Shown here piece after piece: positions 57,888 through 64,000 of a stretch of 64,000 nucleotides of DNA. Position 1 is the stretch's first letter, and each line of letters starts with the position of its first letter. The notes under the pieces were generated by a model, which was not told where the DNA came from, did not search any database, and saw only the letters and a list, made by a program, of their open reading frames with translations. The translations under genes were made by a program, and so were the position numbers. Origin of the DNA: Barnesiella propionica (GTDB lineage: Bacteria; Bacteroidota; Bacteroidia; Bacteroidales; Barnesiellaceae); the NCBI RefSeq assembly GCF_025567045.1, contig NZ_JAOQJK010000001.1:385498-449497 (forward strand), written 5' to 3'.

Positions 57888-60236
57888 TTAAGATGTGAAA
57901 TTTTGAGATATAACTAAATTTTCCAGTTCTTTTTTCTCTTTGGATATCCATTCAGGGTCTAAAGACAGAAGTTCTTCTAAAAGATCGCCCGAGATAATTC
58001 CTTTTTTATTTTCGAGCCAATTATCAACGGTAGTCTTGGCGCTGTCGTGTAATTTTGTCAGCCGTTTATTTTCTGTCATAAGTTGTTTATATGCACCTTC
58101 CGAATTTTTGAGTGTAGCTGTGATTTCATTTAACGTGCGGGATAATTCTTCCTTTTTTGAAAAACTATCCGATATTCTCTTTTTGAAAAAAATTTCGGTT
58201 TCTTCTGCCGATTTTCCGTTCAGAATGCTCTTCTGTTCTTGAAATAATAAAGATAGGTGTGTATCGATTTCTGCTTTTTTATTCTCTTTCAGTTTTATAT
58301 CTTCCGACAATGTTTTTAAATTTTCTTGTTCATTGTCAAGAGACGATGATAATTTAGCAGTTTTTTCTTTCAGTTCGTTTTGTAAATTTCCGTATTTCTC
58401 CCATTCCAGAGATAACGTTTTGATTTTTTCCTGTAAACGGGTTTTATCTATTTTTTCCCAGTTCGGTAATATTGACAGAAAGTGTCCGGCTTCTTGTTCT
58501 TTTTCGTTGATATTGCCGATGCAGTTTTTTAATAAAGTACTGGTTTCGATAAACTCGTTCTGCCACAGCTCTATTCTGTGTTTCAGTTGCTCTATTGCTT
58601 CGGTGGTTTCCTGCTTTTCTTTTTCTATAGCCGATTCTTCTAAAATATGTTCAGGATCGGGAGACATTTGTATAGGGTGGTGGACGCTGCCGCACACGGG
58701 ACAAGGTTTGCCGTCGGTTAATTTTGCCCGTAATATGGCGATCTCGACAGGCAATTTCTTATTTAGGTTTTCTATTTTTTCCTGTAAGTTTTGTAATGTT
58801 TTATTACCGGTCTCAATGTGTTCCGAATATAATTTTATATCTTTTTCCAACAAAATTTTCGACTTTTCATTTTTGTCGATTTCCTGTAATAATCTGCATA
58901 TATGTTCATTTTTCGTAACCAGACCGATATATGCTCCTCTCTGCTCGAACCATTCTTCCAGAGCTTTTTCTTTTCTCGTGTTTTTATCGATGGTATCTTT
59001 TATAATATGTGCATTCTCTTTCTTCTTATCATAAGATTGCCTGATGCGTATAAGCTCTGCATCGGTTTCGTCCAGATTTTTTTTTGTTTCTGTTATCCTT
59101 ACGTCTATATCTCTTGCCTGTTTAATAAGAGGTTCTGTCTTTTCATACTCTGATTGCAGGGTTTTCAGGGTCTCGTTTTCTTTATTACCGGTTAGTTTGA
59201 TTTGTTCCGATTTATCTTTTAATTCTTTTATCTCCCGTAAATAGCGTTCGGATAGCGATGTGTTCTTGGTGAGTTCCTTTTTATATGATTGTAGGCTGAT
59301 ATGATTATCCCGTATTTCCTGGACCAAATTAATTAATTCTATATAATGGAAACGGGGCTTTGCTTTTTCTATAGACTGGTATATTCCCTTAGAGATATTT
59401 TCCGATTCGGCCACCGATTTCTCCAGTTGCGCATCTTTGATCGACCAGGAATATTGTTCCTGCATGGTTTCCCAGTCTTTATTGAGACGTTCAATCTGTA
59501 CTGATAGTCTCTTTTTTTCCTGTTTCAGTTCCTTTATTTCGTCCGGAGAAAGTATTTCTATTCCTTTGATTTTTTCATTGACCAGATTCAGTTCTTGTTC
59601 TGCCGATTTTCTTTTTTCAAAGATGGATGAAGATATTTTAGAATAAATATCGGTACCGGTAAGTTTTTCCAATAATTCGGCTTTTTCTCCCTGACTGGCT
59701 TTCATAAATGTAGCGAAATCCCCTTGGGCTAATAATACCGCGCGGGTAAACTGATTGAAATTTAATCCCAGAAGTTCGGTGATACGGGAGAGCAATTCGG
59801 TTTTTCCTCCATATATTTCGGTACCAGAAGTAAGGTTAATTAACCGTATACGGGTACTTTGAAGTTTCCCGTTGATTTTATTATTTGCCCGGTTTACATA
59901 CCAGTTAGAACGGTAGTGTTCTCCATCCAGTGCAACGAAATCAACCTCAGCATATCCTTCGGCCGTTCCCCGGCGTAAAATATTACGGCTGTCGCGAATG
60001 TTTATGGTTCTGTCTTGTGTTTCGGTTATCTGGAGATTTTCAATGCCTTTGGATGTACGTGGGGTCGCATCGAATAATGCTACACACAATGCATCCAGAA
60101 TGGTTGATTTCCCGGCTCCCGTACTTCCGGTAATGGCAAATATTCCTGCATGAGATAAAGGTTCTTGTGTAAAATCGATTTCAAATTTTCCCTGTAAAGA
60201 TGCCAGATTTTTTCCTCTTATAGCTAGTATCTTCAT
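57888..60236 (-). pseudogene. sbcC: sbcC, 3'-truncated exonuclease subunit
   Basis: 782 residues are readable. The N-terminal ATPase lobe has Walker A GSTGAGKST at 37-45, a coiled coil, and the zinc hook CPVC at 512-515. The protein ends at 782 (ELENLVISQNFTS) within the second coiled coil. The signature LSGGE and Walker B/D-loop that normally come 200 or more residues later are absent. SbcC without its second lobe cannot form the ATPase, so this is a disrupted gene. It overlaps sbcD (ATGA) as in intact loci. The truncation coincides with the border to the GC-richer element. Confidence 0.85.
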
Positions 60237-61453
60237 TCCTGTACCTCCTCTATGATTTGTGATAATAAGGCAGTCAGTTCGTCTGTCATTTCCGTATTAT
60301 ATTGTTTTTTATAAACTTCTTGGGCTAAAGTTATGGGATTGAGTGAATGCAGGTCCCGATAAAATACAGTATCTTTGCTTTGTGATGATACTGTATTACT
60401 TCCTATCCGGGCTAATCTTACCGATTTATTCCGTAATATTTCTTCTATTTGAAACTTCATGGACGGTTCGGGGTCGGTAATGAGGACATTGACTTCCAGG
60501 TAAGGAGAATATTCTGTAATCTCACCTTCCGGTAATTGTTTCAATTCTTTTAATACCTCCGGTAGTCTTTTGGGTTTTTGAGGAATACTTATGAACTTGG
60601 CAGGAGCATCGAATTCTATATGTTCTATACGGGCTGCTGTCCCGTTATCTATTTCTATATAAGTAACCCCGTGTTTGTAGTTTTTTTCCGCGAAGGACAT
60701 AGGAAGGGGACTTCCCGAGTAGCGTACATTCTCTCTTTTTGAAACGCGTTGGGCTTTATGTAAATGCCCCAGTGCCGTATAGGCGATTCCCGTATCGAAT
60801 GTATCAGGAGAAATACATTCTAATCCACCGATGACAGCACGTTCACTCCGGTCGTTATCCGAAATTTCCGAGCCGGTCGCCTGCAGATGTCCCATCGCAA
60901 TAATGGTATCTTTTTTTTCTTTTCTGGCGTTGATCTTGTCGAATATATTTTTGTACATATTTTTGACTCCGGTGGCGTAAGTACACTCCTCATCGGTTTT
61001 TAAAACGGGATAATCACCTTGTCTCAGGTAAGGGATCGCCATGCACCAGACAGTTGTTTTGTCTTTTTTGTTCTTGACGGGGATAATAAAATGCTCATAG
61101 TCTATCTCTTTGTTGCTGTATTTTATGATTCCGCGTACGGTTATATTCATTTCTTCCAGTAAAGGATTCGGAGCTTCTAACCGGGCGGCAGAATCGTGAT
61201 TGCCCGAAATGATAATGATCTGAATTTCGGGACTTGTATCCGTGACTTCCTTTAAAAAACGATAAAACATCTTTTGGGCTTCGGCCGATGGATTAGGGTT
61301 GTCGAATACATCTCCGCTGATGAGTAACAGGTCGGCGCTTTTTCTGCTTAAAGTCTGTTTCAACCAAGCCAGGAATTTTTTATGTTCTTTTATTCTTTCG
61401 TACCCGAAAAAAGTTTGTCCTAAATGCCAGTCGGCCGTATGTATGATATTCAT
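60233..61453 (-). CDS. sbcD: SbcD nuclease subunit
   Basis: 406 residues. Calcineurin-like phosphoesterase motifs: HTADWHLGQ (D-x-H), LLISGDVFDNPNP (GD), IIISGNHDS (GNHD), GHLQATGS (GH) and YTALGHLHKAQ (GHxH). SbcD with SbcC cuts hairpins and blocked DNA ends and limits palindrome expansion (family knowledge). It is intact and starts at 61453, with its end overlapping the sbcC start. Because sbcC is truncated, the complex is probably inactive in this genome. AT-rich codon use marks host chromosome. Confidence 0.95.
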   Translation of the reverse strand: MNIIHTADWHLGQTFFGYERIKEHKKFLAWLKQTLSRKSADLLLISGDVFDNPNPSAEAQKMFYRFLKEVTDTSPEIQIIIISGNHDSAARLEAPNPLLEEMNITVRGIIKYSNKEIDYEHFIIPVKNKKDKTTVWCMAIPYLRQGDYPVLKTDEECTYATGVKNMYKNIFDKINARKEKKDTIIAMGHLQATGSEISDNDRSERAVIGGLECISPDTFDTGIAYTALGHLHKAQRVSKRENVRYSGSPLPMSFAEKNYKHGVTYIEIDNGTAARIEHIEFDAPAKFISIPQKPKRLPEVLKELKQLPEGEITEYSPYLEVNVLITDPEPSMKFQIEEILRNKSVRLARIGSNTVSSQSKDTVFYRDLHSLNPITLAQEVYKKQYNTEMTDELTALLSQIIEEVQE

Positions 61454-61470
61454 AAATAAATTTCTGATGT

Positions 61471-62625
61471 TTATATATGTTGACCGGAAATTTCAGAAAT
61501 TCGTTCCAGTCTCAGATATGTTTCTTTGTCGAAAGCTATGATGAGCTCGTCATTTTTGTTGTCTATCCCCATATAAACGGGGCCGAACACCTCGGTTTCG
61601 GGGCCTATCCATTCTCCGGAGAATAAGTTTATATTACCTTCCGATTGTTTGCATATACCTTTAAGCATTCCGGATTTCCATGAAACGAAAGCCTTAACCG
61701 GTAATCCTGAAAGATATACTATTTTATATGTTTGTTTATCTTTTACTATTCCTACAATATATTTTCCTCCGGGAACAAATTTCGTCGTGTCTCCCCGAAA
61801 AGAAACCGCTTTCCATATCCCTTCAATGGGATTATCCGGCCTGTTTTTTACTTTTTCCCGTATACTTTCTTCATTCCAGCCACTTTCTCTTATTCTTTGC
61901 TTAATAGTTTGTTTTGTAGTGAGCTGTTTCAATATTACCTTCGCTCCCGTACCAATTATTATTCCGGCTTTTTTACCCCCTGTCTCTGTTAACTTGAAGG
62001 AGCCTGCGAAACTTTGTCCGTCTTTACCTACGAAAATTTTACAGAGGTTTTCTTCTTTGACTATATTTACGGTATTATCGTCCGATTTGTAATCATAACT
62101 ATAACAATTGTTGCAATTCCAATCTTTTAGAACAGTCGTATTTCCATTCGTAACCGAAAATATTTTACAGAATATAAACTTTTTATCTTCAAAGTTATTT
62201 CTTTTTTTTGTATCGTATTTGAATAATATAGCATGATAATTACTATCGTTTTTAAAATCCCAGGTAAATCCCCATTCCGGATGGGAAATCTTTAGGGGAT
62301 ACTTCTTTATATTTCCGTTTTTCCCTTTGGAATATTGAGGGTATTTTTTACCTTTTTCACAATGAAGATTGGAGAGTTTTGCTGTTATAATATAATCGTT
62401 CATTCCTGCCGATGATATTTCTGTTACGTTAATTGCCGTTTTATTACGTTCTCCGTTCCAGTCAATGAGTTTGTTATCTGCGATTTCGGAATGTCGGAGC
62501 TCTTCATTGTGTATTTCCCATGCGTGAGAATTGTCGGTGAAATTATCTTCCCATAATATTTTTTGTGCATTTAAAGACATGACGCTTATTAAAGCAATAA
62601 AAGATAATCTAACTCTTGTATTCAT
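61471..62625 (-). CDS. Exported unknown protein
   Basis: 384 residues from the ATG at 62625 (MNTRVRLSFIALISVMSLNAQ: signal peptide). An in-frame ATG at 62649 is an alternative. The N-terminal half looks like a beta-jelly-roll (LWEDNFTDNSHAWEIHNEE ... WGFTWDFKNDSNYHAILFKYDTKKR), as in laminin/concanavalin-type carbohydrate or accessory domains. The C-terminal half has IEGIWKAVSFRGDTTKFVPGGKYIVGIVKDKQTYKIVYLSG ... LKGICKQSEGNINLFSGEWIGPE, a lipocalin/avidin-like barrel. It is 17 bases upstream of sbcD on the same strand. Function unknown. Confidence 0.75.
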   Translation of the reverse strand: MNTRVRLSFIALISVMSLNAQKILWEDNFTDNSHAWEIHNEELRHSEIADNKLIDWNGERNKTAINVTEISSAGMNDYIITAKLSNLHCEKGKKYPQYSKGKNGNIKKYPLKISHPEWGFTWDFKNDSNYHAILFKYDTKKRNNFEDKKFIFCKIFSVTNGNTTVLKDWNCNNCYSYDYKSDDNTVNIVKEENLCKIFVGKDGQSFAGSFKLTETGGKKAGIIIGTGAKVILKQLTTKQTIKQRIRESGWNEESIREKVKNRPDNPIEGIWKAVSFRGDTTKFVPGGKYIVGIVKDKQTYKIVYLSGLPVKAFVSWKSGMLKGICKQSEGNINLFSGEWIGPETEVFGPVYMGIDNKNDELIIAFDKETYLRLERISEISGQHI

Positions 62626-62901
62626 ATTGTGGATATTGGAGATTGTCACAAAGATAATAAAAGCATTTGAACTATGGAATGAAGGTTTAAAATGATATAA
62701 TAAATGAATAAATAAGGATATTTATATTAAAATAAGTAATTAATAAGTCTTCATTAAATTTAATAATAAAAAAAATATGACATATTAGTGATTTTTAATA
62801 TTAATGTAAAGATTTTTTTTATTTATTTTGAATCGAATAGTTTACTATTGCTAATAAATAAGTTGTTTGCGTTAAATCACTTTACTTTTAATAGGTGCGG
62901 A

Positions 62902-63303
62902 ATGATACACATTGAAAAACTAAATGGTCTGGACAAAAGGTTATATGAGTTGGTTGCTCCGCTTATAATGAATCCGGTCGTTTTGAGAAAAAATCGTAAT
63001 TATCCGTTTAAGACTACTCGTAAATATATATGGTACGTAGCGGTTGAGGATGATGCGGTAGTTAGCTTTTTGCCTGTTGAATTCAGAGATAATCAGGCTA
63101 TCATCAATAATTATTATGTATCGGGAGACAAGCCGGGAGTACTGTCTGAACTTATTGCACAGGCAGTACGGGAGTACGATGATAATTATAATTTAGTATC
63201 GGTTACACTCAATGAGCATATCGATGCCTTTAAAGAAAACGGATTTGGTGTGAGGCTTGAGTGGAAACATTATGTGAAAATGTCCCGAAAGCAAGATGAA
63301 TAA
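62902..63303 (+). CDS. GNAT-like small protein preceding a PP-loop gene
   Basis: 133 residues from the ATG at 62902 (MIHIEKLNGLDKRLYELVAPLIMNPVVLRKNRNYPFKTTRKYIWYVAVEDDAVVSFLPVEFRDNQAIINNYYVSGDKPGVLSELIAQAVREYDDNYNLVSVTLNEHIDAFKENGFGVRLEWKHYVKM). The order of strands and the FKENGF segment resemble an acetyltransferase (GNAT) fold, though the usual acetyl-CoA loop is poorly conserved. It overlaps the next gene start by eight bases, so the two act together. A 38-residue upstream extension is possible but AT-rich and unlikely. Confidence 0.7.
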   Translation: MIHIEKLNGLDKRLYELVAPLIMNPVVLRKNRNYPFKTTRKYIWYVAVEDDAVVSFLPVEFRDNQAIINNYYVSGDKPGVLSELIAQAVREYDDNYNLVSVTLNEHIDAFKENGFGVRLEWKHYVKMSRKQDE

Positions 63304-64000
63304 TAAAAATGTTTATGAATTAACACAAGAGCGGATAAAGAGAATATTCATGGAATTCGATAATGTCTATGTTTCCTTTTCAGGAGGAAAAGACAGTGGA
63401 GTTCTGTTAAATATGTGTATAGATTATATTCGGCAGAATAATCTTGATCGTAAATTAGGTGTTTTCCATATGGATTATGAAGCCCAGTATTCCATGACTA
63501 CCGAATATGTAGACAGAGTTTTGGCTCAAAACCGCGATATATTAGAGGTATACCGGGTATGTGTACCTTTTAAAGTTGTAACATGTGCATCGATGTATCA
63601 GAACTATTGGCGTCCCTGGGATGAATCTATGAAAGATATATGGGTCAGGGAAAGACCGGCAGAATGTTATACATGGCAGGATTTTCCTTTTTATAGGACA
63701 GATATGTGGGATTATGAATTTCAGATGCGGTTTTCTTTATGGCTTCATGAAAAAAAGAATGCCGTGCGTACCTGTTGCTTGGTCGGAATACGTACGCAGG
63801 AAAGTTTTAATAGATGGAGAAGCGTACACGACGAAAAAAAATTTCGGCGTTATCACCGGTGGGGATGGACCCGTAAAATGTACAATGATGTTTTTAATGC
63901 CTATCCTATTTATGACTGGCGTACGACCGATATATGGATAGCAAATGGCAAATTCCACTGGGATTATAATCGTTTGTATGACTTATATTACAAAGCCGGA
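63296..64000 (+). CDS. PAPS-reductase-like PP-loop protein (IbrA/DUF3440 type), partial at window end
   Basis: The open frame from the ATG at 63296 continues to the window end (235 codons seen). The PP-loop SFSGGKDSGVLL is near residues 26-37, then FHMDYEAQYSMTTEYVDRVL and CCLVGIRTQESFNRWRSV, all typical of phosphoadenosine-phosphosulfate-reductase-like ATP pyrophosphatases of the IbrA group. These proteins often pair with a small partner (IbrB, ParB-like) on mobile or defence loci; here the partner is a GNAT-like protein. The substrate is unknown. The C-terminal DUF3440 part is outside the window. Confidence 0.85.
   Translation, partial: MNNKNVYELTQERIKRIFMEFDNVYVSFSGGKDSGVLLNMCIDYIRQNNLDRKLGVFHMDYEAQYSMTTEYVDRVLAQNRDILEVYRVCVPFKVVTCASMYQNYWRPWDESMKDIWVRERPAECYTWQDFPFYRTDMWDYEFQMRFSLWLHEKKNAVRTCCLVGIRTQESFNRWRSVHDEKKFRRYHRWGWTRKMYNDVFNAYPIYDWRTTDIWIANGKFHWDYNRLYDLYYKAG

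Noticed and set aside
1..64000. CRISPR arrays, rRNA and tRNA genes
   Set aside because: No regularly spaced direct repeats with spacers and no rRNA or tRNA-like sequence were noticed by eye; a covariance-model scan was not possible.

Overview
The window looks like a Bacteroidales genome. The promoters have the Bacteroidetes -7 form TAnnTTTG (for example TAACTTTGC and TACCTTTGC), there is little Shine-Dalgarno use, and the proteins belong to Bacteroidetes families: TraN/TraO conjugation proteins, BtuG-type surface lipoproteins and DUF4099/DUF3945-type proteins. Two DNA types meet near 57.9 kb. Positions 1-57.9 kb are mostly GC-richer and carry a large conjugative or mobilizable element. Positions 57.9-64 kb are visibly AT-rich and look like host chromosome. 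At the border, sbcC lacks its C-terminal ATPase lobe, so the element probably sits inside sbcC, with the rest of that gene on the far side, outside the window.

Element layout, left to right. 0-4.4 kb: end of a transfer operon (methyltransferase tail, traN, traO, a lipoprotein and a VirD4-type coupling ATPase). 4.5-6.3 kb: a YhcG-like nuclease carrying a palindromic tandem insert, then a broken ATPase gene. 6.4-13.5 kb: leftward genes with parB, a small ribbon-helix-helix gene and parA, an AT-rich centromere-like region, and unknown small genes separated by long structured non-coding stretches. 13.9-15.7 kb: a DUF4143-type ATPase and an M23 peptidase. 15.9-31.8 kb: a long rightward operon of DNA-processing and envelope proteins (DUF4099/DUF3945-like, Toprim, bPH membrane protein, secreted helical proteins, M23 and glucosaminidase hydrolases, an OB-fold protein, an ArdC-type antirestriction protein). 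31.9-33.9 kb: small leftward unknown genes.

34.4-46.9 kb is a self-contained vitamin B12 acquisition operon behind a cobalamin riboswitch. It holds a DUF4465-like lipoprotein, a PKD-domain lipoprotein, a leucine-rich-like lipoprotein, btuG, a transposase-like HUH protein, btuB, btuF, btuC, btuD and a DUF2284 cysteine-rich protein. The surface lipoproteins would capture corrinoid, BtuG-BtuB would move it across the outer membrane, and BtuFCD across the inner membrane. The HUH gene overlaps btuG and btuB by four bases on each side and has His where its family has the catalytic Tyr.

47-57.1 kb: OmpA-like protein, MobV-type relaxase with a candidate oriT, a leftward mobilization or accessory operon, a serine-recombinase-like protein lacking its catalytic Ser, HU, SSB and small accessory genes. 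57.9-64 kb: truncated sbcC, sbcD, an exported unknown protein and a PP-loop (PAPS-reductase-like) gene cut by the window end.

Three genes (breaks near 23.28, 24.15 and 33.52 kb) have frame breaks. One lies on a canonical A AAA AAC slippery heptamer. Assembly error cannot be excluded for any of them.
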